The notes under the pieces were generated by a model. It was not told the origin of the DNA, did not search any database, and saw only the letters and a list, made by a program, of their open reading frames with translations. Made by a program: the position numbers and the translations under genes. Positions 21,683-30,953 of a DNA stretch of 64,000 bases are shown piece by piece (the stretch's first letter is position 1; each line of letters starts with the position of its first letter). The DNA comes from Mycolicibacterium sp. HK-90 (lineage in GTDB: Bacteria; Actinomycetota; Actinomycetes; Mycobacteriales; Mycobacteriaceae): contig NZ_CP129613.1 in NCBI RefSeq assembly GCF_030486405.1, positions 3,038,001 through 3,102,000 on the forward strand. The letters run 5' to 3'.

Positions 21683-23434
21683 ATGAACGATACGACTCTG
21701 GTCGGTGTTCTGCGGGAGCGTGCCAGCCTGCAGCCCGACGACATCGCCTACACCTACCTGGATTTCGACCAGGACTCCGAGGGCGTGCCGATCACGCTGA
21801 CGTGGGCGCAGCTGTACCGCAAGGTCCGCGGTCTGGCGCATGTGATCCGGCAGCACGGTTCGATCGGCGATCGCGCGGTGATCCTGGCCCCTCAGGGCCT
21901 GGAGTACGTCATCTCCTTCCTCGGCTCCCTCGAAGCCGGGTTCATCGCGGTTCCGTTGTCCGTACCGATGGGCGGCGTGCATGACGAACGGGTGTCGGCT
22001 GTGCTCGGCGACTGCAAGCCGTCGGTGATCCTCACCACCTCGCCGTCCAGCGCGGCGGTCACCGAATATGCAGTACAGCAGGGCGATTCGGCGGCGCCGG
22101 CGGTGATCTCGGTCGACACGCTCGATCTCGACGCGCGGGTGAAGGCGATCAGCAGCCGCGAGGCGCGTCCGGCGACTGCCTATCTGCAGTACACGTCGGG
22201 CTCGACGCGCACCCCGGCCGGGGTGATGGTGACTAACACCAACCTGACGGCGAACTTCGAACAGATGATGTGCGACTTCTTCCCGCACTTCGGCAAGGTT
22301 CCGCCGCCGGGCACCAATGTGGTGTCGTGGCTGCCCTTCTACCACGACATGGGCCTCATGCTCGGGGTCGTGGCACCGATTCTGGGCGGCTGGCACACGG
22401 TGTTCACCACACCGCTGGCCTTCCTGGCGCGACCGGCGCGATGGATCCAGATGATGGGCAGCTACCCGCGTGTCGTCACCGCCGGACCGAACTTCGCCTT
22501 CGAGCTGGCCGTCGGGCGCACCTCGGACGAGGATCTCGCCGGTATCGACCTGGGTGACGTGATCGCGGTGTGGAGCGGCGCCGAACGCGTCCATGAGGCG
22601 ACGCTGAAGCGGTTCACGCAGCGGTTCGGCAAGTTCAACTTCCCCGAAGGTGTGCTGCGACCGTCCTACGGCCTCGCTGAGGCGACGCTGTATGTCGCCA
22701 CCGGTGAGCCGGGTCCGCCCAGCGTGGTCGCCTTCGAGACGGAGAAGCTGTCGGCCGGGCACGCGGAGCGGTGCGCCGCGGGGTCGGGCACGGAGCTGGT
22801 CGGATACGGCACTCCCGAATCGCCGGTGGTCCGCATCGTGGATCCCGAGACACGCGTGGAAGTTCAGGCCGGTGCCATCGGCGAGATCTGGTCGCACGGT
22901 GAGAACAACTGCATCGGCTACTGGGAGAAGCCCGAACAGACCGAGTACACCTTCGGTGCCACCCTGGCCGACCCGTCGCCGGGCACGCCGCAGGGACCGT
23001 GGCTGCGTACCGGAGACCTCGGCTTCGTTTCCGACGGCGAGCTTTTCATCATCGGGCGGATCAAGGACCTGCTGATCGTGCGGGGCCGCAACCACTATCC
23101 CGATGACATCGAAGCCACGATCCAGGAGATCACCGGCGGCCGCGTCGCGGCGATCGGGGTGGAGGAGGACCGCACCGAGCAGCTCGTCGCGATCATCGAA
23201 GTCAAGAAGCGCGGTGACACCGAGGAAGCGGCTGCGGAAAACCTGCTGACCATCAAACGTGATGTGGCGGCTGCTATTTCGCAGGCCTATGGACTCAGTG
23301 CCGCCGATCTGGTGCTGGTACCCCGGGGTGCGATCCCGATCACCACCAGCGGCAAGATCCGCCGTGCCTCGTGCGTGGAGCAGTACCGCAACGGTGAGTT
23401 CAACCGGCTCGACGACTGCCTGCAGCCCGCGTAG
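21683..23434 (+). CDS. Fatty acyl-AMP ligase (FAAL, FadD23/24-type)
   Basis: A 583-residue ANL-superfamily adenylating enzyme. The P-loop-like motif is LQYTSGSTRTPAGVMVT at about 165, with WLPFYHDMGLM as the second core and RTGDLGF and GRIKDLLIVRGRNHYPDDIE in the C-terminal domain. Length and motif choice fit the FAAL subgroup, which makes acyl-adenylates and loads them on a polyketide synthase rather than making acyl-CoA. It sits between the acyltransferase genes downstream of the synthase and should supply the long-chain starter. GAGGAAGG precedes the ATG. Confidence 0.88.
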   Translation: MNDTTLVGVLRERASLQPDDIAYTYLDFDQDSEGVPITLTWAQLYRKVRGLAHVIRQHGSIGDRAVILAPQGLEYVISFLGSLEAGFIAVPLSVPMGGVHDERVSAVLGDCKPSVILTTSPSSAAVTEYAVQQGDSAAPAVISVDTLDLDARVKAISSREARPATAYLQYTSGSTRTPAGVMVTNTNLTANFEQMMCDFFPHFGKVPPPGTNVVSWLPFYHDMGLMLGVVAPILGGWHTVFTTPLAFLARPARWIQMMGSYPRVVTAGPNFAFELAVGRTSDEDLAGIDLGDVIAVWSGAERVHEATLKRFTQRFGKFNFPEGVLRPSYGLAEATLYVATGEPGPPSVVAFETEKLSAGHAERCAAGSGTELVGYGTPESPVVRIVDPETRVEVQAGAIGEIWSHGENNCIGYWEKPEQTEYTFGATLADPSPGTPQGPWLRTGDLGFVSDGELFIIGRIKDLLIVRGRNHYPDDIEATIQEITGGRVAAIGVEEDRTEQLVAIIEVKKRGDTEEAAAENLLTIKRDVAAAISQAYGLSAADLVLVPRGAIPITTSGKIRRASCVEQYRNGEFNRLDDCLQPA

Positions 23435-23451
23435 CGCGGTACCAGACGCAC

Positions 23452-24780
23452 GTGGATTGTCGACTCGCCTATATCGACCAGGCATCGTTTCAGGGCTTGC
23501 GGGCGCTGGGTCGTGGACCGCTGATGCAGTACACGTGGATCTACGATCGCCCGGTCGACGTGGACGGAATCCGCCGATTCCAGCGCAATCTGGCCGACGG
23601 GCTCCTCGGCCGCCGCATCGAGCGGTCGCCCTTGCCGTTCGGGCGGCACCGCTGGGTCGCGTCCCCCGGGCCCGACGATCTCGAAATCTCGGTGCGGACG
23701 TGCCCGCGCGCCGACGTCGGGACGTGGGCCGACGACAGGATGCGGCGGCCGATCGATCCGGAGCACGGGCCGGCATGGCATCTCGGCGTACAGCCCTTCA
23801 CCGACGGCGGCGCGGCGGTGTCCCTGGTGGCCTCGCACTCCGTCGTCGATGGTCAGGGAATGACGATCGCGATCACTGACGCGGTGAACGGCATCGATCG
23901 TCAACTGGGCTACCCGCTTCCGGGGTCACGGCCCCGCAGACGGGCGCTGGTGGACGATGCCAGGGCCGCACTCCGTTCTGTGCCCGAGATCGGCCGGGCG
24001 GTGGTCGCGGGGGTCCGGGTGGCCCGGTCCGAACAGCAGGATCTGGCATCGTCGTTCAAGACCGCAGCAGAGGTACCGCCGGCGGGCGACGACCGTCCGG
24101 TGCTGGCCCCGACGGTGGCGGTGTTCATCGATGTGGATCAGTGGGACGAACGCGCGAGACGACTTGGCGGCACCAGTAATTCCTTGTTCGCCGGCCTGGC
24201 CGCGCGACTGGGGGAGAGGTTGGGCCGGGCCGGCGCGGATGGGATGCTCACGCTGTCGTGGCCGGTCAGCGAGCGCACCGACGGCGACACCCGCGCCAAC
24301 GCGTTGATCGCCGCGAAGATGCGGGCTGACCCCGAAACGGTGACCACCGACTTGAACCCCGTTCGTAGCGCGATGAAGTCCGCTCTCGCGGAGTCGGGCG
24401 AGCTGTCCGCCCGACTGCTCGCACCCCTGCCGCTGACCCCGTTCACACCGAAGGCGTTGGTGCGACGGCTGGAGGCGCTGGTGGTGTCCGTCGACAATCC
24501 CGTCGGCTGCTCCAACATCGGCGATCTGGATCCGGCGATGAACCGTCCCGACGGTACCGATGCGGACTTCGTTTCCCTGCGCCTGCTCGAGCCGCAGATC
24601 ACCACCCGGGTGCTGAACCGGATCGGCGGCTATCTCTCGCTGGTGTCAGGACGGGTGCACGGGCGGATCTTCATCAGCGTGGGCGCATGGACGGTCGGCG
24701 CCGACAATACGAAGCAGGCCCTGCGCGAGACGGTGCAGGCAGCACTGGCCGACTTCAGCCTGTCCGGCATCGTCGAGTAG
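23452..24780 (+). CDS. WS/DGAT-like acyltransferase, paralogue 3 of 3
   Basis: A 442-residue protein of the same family as the two genes before the FAAL: LLGRRIERSPLPFGRHRW, DPEHGPAWHLGVQP, and HxxxDG in VASHSVVDGQG. It is more diverged: the Cys-Leu-Gly of the motif is replaced by Ser-Val-Val, and the DETLQLLPLTP block is only partly kept (LLAPLPLTPFTPK). It starts with GTG 17 bases after fadD. The different active-site loop may mean a different acyl donor or acceptor. Its stop is three bases from the end of the convergent GAP-like gene. Confidence 0.8.
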   Translation: MDCRLAYIDQASFQGLRALGRGPLMQYTWIYDRPVDVDGIRRFQRNLADGLLGRRIERSPLPFGRHRWVASPGPDDLEISVRTCPRADVGTWADDRMRRPIDPEHGPAWHLGVQPFTDGGAAVSLVASHSVVDGQGMTIAITDAVNGIDRQLGYPLPGSRPRRRALVDDARAALRSVPEIGRAVVAGVRVARSEQQDLASSFKTAAEVPPAGDDRPVLAPTVAVFIDVDQWDERARRLGGTSNSLFAGLAARLGERLGRAGADGMLTLSWPVSERTDGDTRANALIAAKMRADPETVTTDLNPVRSAMKSALAESGELSARLLAPLPLTPFTPKALVRRLEALVVSVDNPVGCSNIGDLDPAMNRPDGTDADFVSLRLLEPQITTRVLNRIGGYLSLVSGRVHGRIFISVGAWTVGADNTKQALRETVQAALADFSLSGIVE

Positions 24781-24783
24781 CGT

Positions 24784-25500
24784 TCAGCGCCCGGCGATTC
24801 CCATGCCGATCAGGACCAATCCCGCTACGGCGAGCACCACCGCGAAATCGCGCCGCTTGCGCGCCCTGATCCAGGTCTGGAACCCTTCGAGAGCCGAGCG
24901 GGTTCGCTCCGGGGCGATGTAGTAGCTGACCAGCGGAACCGCCGACACGATGTTCGCGACCAGCAGATAGACGCCGATGGTCAGCGCCTTGGCCCAGGCG
25001 GAGACGCTCGATGCTCCGATGACGACGAGCAGAGCCATGTACTCGACCGACGGCAGTGCGGTGCTGACACCCATCGCCCCCGAAAACCACGGGGAAGTAC
25101 CAAGGGAGCTGCGTTCGAAGCGGCCGGGTTTCTTGGCGACGGTCTTGTCCTCCGGACCGGGATCCACCCCGCCGGCCGCAACCTTGCTGCCGACCGCGAC
25201 CTTGCTGCGGGTCCGACGGCCGACCGACGTGCTGGCCGCCAGCACGCCCGCCAGCAGCAACGCGAGGATGCCGACGGCGATTTGCACTGTGGCGCCGTCG
25301 ATCTCAGGGATGCTGAACAACCCGTGGTGGACCACGAACACCACGAGGATCGCGACCGCCGCACTCATCAACACGCCGCCGGCGAGATAGGCCGCCAGTT
25401 GGAGGATCGGCCGGGGCCGGCTCAGCACGACGAGGATGAAACCGATGCGGGTCGGATCGAAGTTCACCGCGATGGCAAGGGCCAGAACGGTGGTCCACAT
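24784..25500 (-). CDS. GAP-like (GPL addressing protein family) integral membrane protein
   Basis: A 238-residue protein with about six hydrophobic segments and a basic/Gly-rich cytoplasmic loop in the middle. It begins MWTTVLALAIAVNFDP and carries the PSVEYMALLVVIGAS block seen in the mycobacterial GAP family. GAP is needed for glycopeptidolipid export, and relatives occur in lipooligosaccharide and sulfolipid loci (Rv1517, Rv3821). I infer a role in moving this locus's glycolipid across the membrane, alongside MmpL. The frame is open upstream, but that part is antisense to the glycosyltransferase gene, so the ATG at 25500 is chosen. It is co-transcribed with the UGT gene, 11 bases apart. 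Confidence 0.8.
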   Translation of the reverse strand: MWTTVLALAIAVNFDPTRIGFILVVLSRPRPILQLAAYLAGGVLMSAAVAILVVFVVHHGLFSIPEIDGATVQIAVGILALLLAGVLAASTSVGRRTRSKVAVGSKVAAGGVDPGPEDKTVAKKPGRFERSSLGTSPWFSGAMGVSTALPSVEYMALLVVIGASSVSAWAKALTIGVYLLVANIVSAVPLVSYYIAPERTRSALEGFQTWIRARKRRDFAVVLAVAGLVLIGMGIAGR

Positions 25501-25511
25501 GGCAGACGACC

Positions 25512-26756
25512 CTACCGGCGCCCGGCCGCGGCGGCGTCTTCGAGCAGTCGGACTGCCGTCGCGACACTGGCATCCGGCGGTGTCACCTCGGCGCCGAACG
25601 CACGGGCGCGCGCGGCGTAGTCGGGCTGCAGCACCGTCTGCAGCGCCGTGCGCAGCAGGTCGGGGGTGAGCGCTGAAAAGCGATGTGAAGTACCGACTTT
25701 GAGCCGGCGGATCTGCCGCGCGAAGATCGGCTGGTCGGCCGCGACCCACAAGATCAGCGTCGGCACCCCGGCCCTCAGGCCGGCCGCCGTGGTACCGGCG
25801 CCGCCGTGGTGGACGACAGCCCGGCAGCGGGGGAACACCGCCGCGTGGTTGACGGCACCGACCACCATGACGTGGTCGGACCCGCCGTCATGGGGGAGAT
25901 CCCACACACCCGAACTGATCAGGGCCCGCTGACCCAACTCGGCGCACACCTCGGAGATCATCCGGACCGCGGCGGCGGGGTCGCTGACCGGCATGCTGCC
26001 GAATCCGAAGTAGATCGGCGGCTTTCCGGCATCGATCCACGACGCCACGTCGTCGTCGCCGTCGGTGCCCAGTCCCATCGTGATCGCGCCGACCATCGGC
26101 CGGGTACCGCCCCATTCCGCGGACAAACCGGGGAACAGCCGTTCGTCGTAGGCCTGGATCTCCAACGCGCCGCTCTCCACAATGCGGCGGACCGAACGGA
26201 CCCGCGCGGGCGGCAGGCCGAGTTCCCGCCGCTGGGCGTCCTCCGCCTTCTTCGACAGGCGCCAGAGCCCCCACTCCAGGCCGGCGAATCCCGACCGGAT
26301 CATCCACATCGGCAATGGCACCGGGACGATCTGGCGATTGGGACGGGCCGGGAAGTAGTGCAGTGCGGCCAGCGGAATGCCGTGGTGTTCGGCGACATTC
26401 GCGGCGACTTCCTGATATGTGGTGCCGGTCAGGATCAGGTCGGCACCGTGGGCCAGCGGCGCCAGGGCGGCATTCATGTCGGCCCAACCCTCGGCGATGT
26501 AGGCGATGCCCTCCCGCAGGGCGGTGACCGGGTTCTGCGGCTTCCAGAAGTTGCGGAAGACGTCGTTGTCGAGTTGCTTCTGGGAATCCACGCCATACGC
26601 GGCGGCGGGTGCCAATCCGACCTTTTCGACGAATCCGATCAGATTGGGCGGCACGGCCATCCGGACTTCGTGACCGCGGTCGCGCAACGCCAGGCCGACC
26701 GCTGCGCAGGGTTCGATATCGCCTCGAGTCCCGTGGACTGCCACGACAAACTTCAC
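25512..26756 (-). CDS. UGT-type (GT1) glycosyltransferase, Rv1524/Rv1526-like
   Basis: A 414-residue GT-B enzyme. The N-terminal signature is KFVVAVHGTRGDIEP, and the nucleotide-sugar-binding C-terminal half has PPIYFGFGSMP and VVHHGGAGTTAAGLRAGVP. This is the sterol-glucosyltransferase-like family used for glycopeptidolipid and lipooligosaccharide sugars in mycobacteria. It is the only glycosyltransferase in the island, so it probably adds one hexose to the lipid core or to trehalose. Start: GTG in front of KFVVAV; the open frame runs on upstream only as antisense of mmpL. A possible -10 is TAACGT on the minus strand at 26806-26811. Confidence 0.87.
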   Translation of the reverse strand: MKFVVAVHGTRGDIEPCAAVGLALRDRGHEVRMAVPPNLIGFVEKVGLAPAAAYGVDSQKQLDNDVFRNFWKPQNPVTALREGIAYIAEGWADMNAALAPLAHGADLILTGTTYQEVAANVAEHHGIPLAALHYFPARPNRQIVPVPLPMWMIRSGFAGLEWGLWRLSKKAEDAQRRELGLPPARVRSVRRIVESGALEIQAYDERLFPGLSAEWGGTRPMVGAITMGLGTDGDDDVASWIDAGKPPIYFGFGSMPVSDPAAAVRMISEVCAELGQRALISSGVWDLPHDGGSDHVMVVGAVNHAAVFPRCRAVVHHGGAGTTAAGLRAGVPTLILWVAADQPIFARQIRRLKVGTSHRFSALTPDLLRTALQTVLQPDYAARARAFGAEVTPPDASVATAVRLLEDAAAAGRR

Positions 26757-27008
26757 TGGCCACCCAATGTCGATCTTCGGGCGCTCGGCACCCTGGTTCG
26801 GGTACACGTTAGCCGCTGACCGGTGCGTGACGCGCGGTAGGTCGGCGGGGACCGGGGGTGACGCGGCGACGACCGCGCGGAAGGCGCCGTCGTCGAGTTT
26901 GCCAGGGGTGCACCACATCAGGCGCTCTTTCCCATCGCCGCAGCCCCCGCGGGGCGCATGCCGGCGGCGCCTCGTAGCCATTGTTTGCGCGTGCCGGCCG
27001 TGTAGCCT
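26757..27008. promoter_or_regulatory. Divergent promoter region between the glycosyltransferase and mmpL
   Basis: This 252-base gap separates divergent genes. On the plus strand TAGCCT (27003-27008) directly precedes the ATG at 27009. A start site six or seven bases on would make a leaderless message beginning at the second in-frame ATG (27015). On the minus strand TAACGT (26806-26811) could serve the glycosyltransferase. No clear shared operator is visible. Confidence 0.4.
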
Positions 27009-30000
27009 ATGGGGATGTTCAGCCGCGCCAAGATCCGCGGCGCGTTTGCCGGCGTGGGATTCACAGGTCTTGGTCAGCTGGTGGTCCGGCGCCCGGTGAC
27101 GATCATTGTCGGATGGTTGCTGCTTGCGCTGACGCTGTTCCTGGCCGTTCCGTCGTTGATGGAGGTGGCGCAGAAGAACCCGCCCGATTTCCTGCCCGCC
27201 AACGCGCCGGTGCTGGTGGCGGGTCAGCAGATGAAGGATGCGTTCCACGAGGCCGACGCGGGCAATTTCGCCGTCGTCGTGCTGAGCAACGAAAACGGTC
27301 TGTCCGAGGCCGATGAGGCCACCTACCGCAACCTGGTCGCACAACTGAAGGCCAACAGCGCCAGTGTGACGTCCACCCAGAACTTCGTCGACATTCCCGA
27401 GTTGCGCCAGGCGATGACCAGCAAGGACCAGAAGGCCTGGACCTTGCCGATGAGTCTGGCCGGCACGATGGGGACCGGGCCGGGGCAGGAGTCCTACCGC
27501 AGCGCGATCAAGACGGTCAACGAGGCCACCGAGAACTCGACGCTGGCGGTCAACGTCGTCGGTGCCGCCGCCACGTTCGACGACATCGACAAGATCGGCG
27601 CGCGCGACCAGCACCTGATCGAGATCTCCACGGTCGTGATGGTCCTGACGATCTTGATCATCGTCTACCGGAATCTGGTCGCGATGCTCATCCCGCTGAT
27701 CACCATCGGGGTGTCGATGATCGTCGCCCAACAAGTGGTCGCCGCGCTGGGCGAACTCGGGCTCGGCCTCGGGCCGCAGACCATCGTGCTGATGACCGGC
27801 ATGCTGATGGGCGCCGGGACGGACTATGCGGTGTTCCTGTTCAGCCGATATCAGGAATGTCTGCGCGGCGGCATGGAGTCGGACACCGCCGTCATCAGTG
27901 CGCTGAGCTCGATCGGCGAGGTGATCGCCGGATCGGCCGCCACCGTCGCCATCACCTTCCTCGGCTTGATGTTCACCAAGCTCGGCGCCTTCTCCACGGT
28001 CGGCCCGGCACTGGCGGTCACCGTGTTCATCGGGTTCCTCGCGTCGGTCACCCTGCTTCCGTCGCTGATCGCCCTGGCCGGGCGGCGCGGCTGGGTCAAG
28101 CCGCGCCGCGACGTCACCGGACGGTTCTGGCGCCGCTCCGGAGTCCACGTGGTGCGCCGGCCCGTCGCGCACCTGGCCGGCAGCCTCGTGATCCTGGTGG
28201 CGCTGGCCTCCTGCGCGGCGATGGTCAAGTACAACTACGACGATCGCAAGGCGCTGCCCGCGGACTCCTCCAGCAACCGCGGCTACGAGGCGATGGACAA
28301 GCATTTCCCCATCAGCCAGACGCTGCAGCAGTTCATCCTCATCGAATCACCGCAGGATCTGCGTACCCCCAAGGCGCTCGCGGACATGGAGCAGATGGCC
28401 CAACGGGTCAGCCAGCTGCCGGACATCGAGGTGGTGCGCGGCATCACCCGGCCGACGGGCGAAGTCCTCGAACAGGCGAAGGCCACCTATCAGGCCGGCG
28501 AGGTCGGCGGCAAGCTCCGCGACGCGTCCAACCTCATCGCGAATAACGACGACAACCTCAACAAGCTCAGCGGTGGTGCGCATCAACTCGCCGATGTGCT
28601 GGGCCAGGTGCGTACCCAGGTGGTCGGGGCGATCGGCTCCGTGCGCGGCCTGGTCGGTGCCCTGACGGAGATGCAGAACCGGTTCGGCGGCGACAAGACG
28701 CTGTCCGATGTCGGTTCGAGCTCCAAACTGGTGACCAACATGCACTCGCTCGGCGACGCCCTGAGGCAGAACATCGCTCAGGTCAAGGCGATCCGCGACT
28801 GGGCCCTGCCTGCCGTCACCGCCCTGAACGCCAGCCCGGCCTGCAACATCGACCCGGCCTGTGTGTCGTCGCGCGCCGATCTGCAGCGCATCGTCACCGC
28901 CTACGACGACGGAACCGTCAACACCATCGCCGACCTCAGCCGGCAACTCGAGGCTGCCGAGGGGACCGACACCCTCGACGAAGCGGTCCGCTCGCTCGGT
29001 ACGACGATGACCACGGCGACCAAGGCGCTGGAACAGCTGGGCATGGACGATCCGGACGGGCTGCAGCAGAAGATCAACTCCGCGGTGGACGGCGCCAACC
29101 TCCTGGCCGATGCGAGTCGCCAGCTCGCCGACGGTGTGCAGCTGCTCGTCGACCAGACCAGGACCATGGGCGGTGGCCTCGACCAGGCTTCCGGGTTTCT
29201 GCTCGGGATGAAGCGCGATGCGGCGAATCCGCCGATGTCGGGCTTCTACATTCCGCCGGAGATTCTCACCCAGGAGGAGTTCGAGAAGGCGGCGAAACTG
29301 TTCGTCTCCGACGACGGGCACACCGTGCGCTATCTCGTCCAGACGGCCCTGAACCCGTTCGGCAGCGAGGCGATGGATCAGATCGATCAGATCATCGCGA
29401 CCGCGAACAGTGCCAGACCGAACACGACGTTGTCCGACGCGAAGATCTCGATGGTGGGGTTCTCGGCCGTCAACCGCGACATCCGCGGCTTCTACAACGC
29501 CGACATCCGCTACATCGTGGTCATCACGCTGATCGTGGTGTTCCTGATCCTGATGGTCCTGTTGCGGGCGATCGTGGCGCCGCTGTACCTCGTGCTCTCG
29601 GTCGTGTTGTCGTATCTGTCAGCACTCGGTATAGGCGTCGTGCTCTTCCAGTTCATCCTGGGCCAGGAACTCTCGTGGAGTGTTCCCGGGATGGCGTTCT
29701 TGGTGCTCGTGGCGGTCGGGGCCGACTACAACTTGCTGCTCATCTCACGAATCCGAGACGAATCGCGGCTGGGGATCAGATCCGGCATCATCCGGACGGT
29801 CGGAGCGACGGGTGGAGTGATCACCTCGGCCGGCTTGATCTTCGCCGCCTCGATGTTCGCGCTGACGGTGAGCAGCATCGCCAGCATCGTCCAGATCGGT
29901 TTCATCATCGGCGTCGGCCTGTTGCTCGACACCTTCCTGGTGCGCACGATCACCGTTCCTGCCGCGGCCGCGCTGATCGGCAATGCCAACTGGTGGCCGT

Positions 30001-30140
30001 CGAAACCCCGCTACCCCCGGCCCGGAGAGGGTGAACCGGCCGGCCGGGACGCCGCGGCTCCTGACCGTGAGCGGGAGGATCCCGGCAGCGGCCAGGCCCC
30101 GTCGGAAGAGGCCGGTTCCGAACTCGCAGCGGTCGACTGA
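27009..30140 (+). CDS. MmpL-family RND lipid transporter
   Basis: A 1043-residue RND transporter with two transmembrane repeats. The first (about 190-370) carries MGAGTDYAVFLFSRYQE and the second (about 820-1000) carries VAVGADYNLLLISRIRDES, both bearing the Asp-Tyr pair of the proton-relay region. Large periplasmic loops lie at about 50-190 and 400-800, the second Ala/Gln-rich with coiled-coil character. The acidic C-terminal tail (about 40 residues) is probably disordered. It is predicted to export the glycolipid, comparable to MmpL12 at the M. tuberculosis pks5 locus. The -10 box position suggests Met3 (27015) may be the true start. Confidence 0.93.
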   Translation: MGMFSRAKIRGAFAGVGFTGLGQLVVRRPVTIIVGWLLLALTLFLAVPSLMEVAQKNPPDFLPANAPVLVAGQQMKDAFHEADAGNFAVVVLSNENGLSEADEATYRNLVAQLKANSASVTSTQNFVDIPELRQAMTSKDQKAWTLPMSLAGTMGTGPGQESYRSAIKTVNEATENSTLAVNVVGAAATFDDIDKIGARDQHLIEISTVVMVLTILIIVYRNLVAMLIPLITIGVSMIVAQQVVAALGELGLGLGPQTIVLMTGMLMGAGTDYAVFLFSRYQECLRGGMESDTAVISALSSIGEVIAGSAATVAITFLGLMFTKLGAFSTVGPALAVTVFIGFLASVTLLPSLIALAGRRGWVKPRRDVTGRFWRRSGVHVVRRPVAHLAGSLVILVALASCAAMVKYNYDDRKALPADSSSNRGYEAMDKHFPISQTLQQFILIESPQDLRTPKALADMEQMAQRVSQLPDIEVVRGITRPTGEVLEQAKATYQAGEVGGKLRDASNLIANNDDNLNKLSGGAHQLADVLGQVRTQVVGAIGSVRGLVGALTEMQNRFGGDKTLSDVGSSSKLVTNMHSLGDALRQNIAQVKAIRDWALPAVTALNASPACNIDPACVSSRADLQRIVTAYDDGTVNTIADLSRQLEAAEGTDTLDEAVRSLGTTMTTATKALEQLGMDDPDGLQQKINSAVDGANLLADASRQLADGVQLLVDQTRTMGGGLDQASGFLLGMKRDAANPPMSGFYIPPEILTQEEFEKAAKLFVSDDGHTVRYLVQTALNPFGSEAMDQIDQIIATANSARPNTTLSDAKISMVGFSAVNRDIRGFYNADIRYIVVITLIVVFLILMVLLRAIVAPLYLVLSVVLSYLSALGIGVVLFQFILGQELSWSVPGMAFLVLVAVGADYNLLLISRIRDESRLGIRSGIIRTVGATGGVITSAGLIFAASMFALTVSSIASIVQIGFIIGVGLLLDTFLVRTITVPAAAALIGNANWWPSKPRYPRPGEGEPAGRDAAAPDREREDPGSGQAPSEEAGSELAAVD

Positions 30141-30171
30141 ACCGCGGTCAGCGGAGGCCGACCCGAGCGGG

Positions 30172-30906
30172 TCAGCGGCGGCTGCCCACCAGCCACTTGG
30201 TCTTGATGCGCCAGGAATGGGCCGATGCGAGTGCGAAGATCGCCCCGCAGCCGCATGCGAAAACCCACACCAGGCGCCCGTTTTCGATGGGTTGCAGCGA
30301 CGGCACCAGTGACGTGACGATCCGGATGGTGCACGCGAGCATTCCGCTCACCGACGCGAACAGGTAGATGTTGGCGATCCGGCGGGACCGCGGGTCGCGG
30401 CGCAGCACCAGCATGGCGCGGGCGCCGTAGCACAGCAGGTAGATCAAGGTGCCGCATAGCAGGATCCAGTAGACGCTGAGCCAGAAGTCGGTCGGCACCT
30501 GGAAGAAGTCGGCCCGGTACACGCTCGCGCCGTTGCCCATCGAGAACGTCGCCAGCAGCACCGGGATGCAGATGGTGGCCGGGCGCTCCACGTACTGCTT
30601 GAACGAACGCTGCATCGCACTGTCGTCCTGAAGCCGCCCCAGGGAGTTGTAGACGATGGCCGACGCCGCCACGATGTAGCAGTCGTGCCCGATGTAGTCC
30701 TCGAGATTCCACTTGCCCGTCAGCTCGTACAGCACGTGGCCGATGGTTCCCGAGGCCCACGGTGACATCAGCAGCACCGCGAGGCCCTGCAGCGCGATGT
30801 TGAGGGTGGCGGCCACCTCCCACCGGCAGGACCAGGTGACTCGCCTGATCCACAGGCTCCACAGGATGCAGGCCAGGGTGATGGCGATGAGTGTGGCTAC
30901 GGACAT
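30172..30906 (-). CDS. Polytopic membrane protein of unknown function paired with an HTH regulator
   Basis: A 244-residue protein with about seven hydrophobic segments (roughly residues 3-20, 30-48, 75-90, 110-125, 145-165, 180-198 and 212-230). It has charged loops including LGRLQDDSAMQRSFKQYVERP and no recognisable catalytic motif. It follows the small HTH gene by 47 bases on the same strand and is probably co-transcribed with it. Similar regulator plus seven-helix pairs are known in mycobacteria but are uncharacterised. It may sense or transmit a membrane signal to the regulator; nothing in the sequence proves this. Confidence 0.7.
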   Translation of the reverse strand: MSVATLIAITLACILWSLWIRRVTWSCRWEVAATLNIALQGLAVLLMSPWASGTIGHVLYELTGKWNLEDYIGHDCYIVAASAIVYNSLGRLQDDSAMQRSFKQYVERPATICIPVLLATFSMGNGASVYRADFFQVPTDFWLSVYWILLCGTLIYLLCYGARAMLVLRRDPRSRRIANIYLFASVSGMLACTIRIVTSLVPSLQPIENGRLVWVFACGCGAIFALASAHSWRIKTKWLVGSRR

Positions 30907-30953
30907 AGAACTTGCCTCGGGCGGTATTGCGGGTCAGTGGACGTGCCGGTCGC

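Noticed and set aside
21569..23776. 735-codon open frame antisense to the FAAL gene
   Set aside because: The sense strand has all ANL motifs; the antisense translation shows none.
26757..28304. N-terminal extension of the glycosyltransferase frame to 930 residues
   Set aside because: The extra part is antisense to mmpL and low-complexity. The GT1 family begins at KFVVAVHGTRGD, so the GTG at 26756 is used.
30160..30173. GACCCG-AG-CGGGTC hairpin between mmpL and the convergent membrane-protein gene as a terminator
   Set aside because: The loop would be only two bases or the stem only four, and there is no U tract. Too weak to list.
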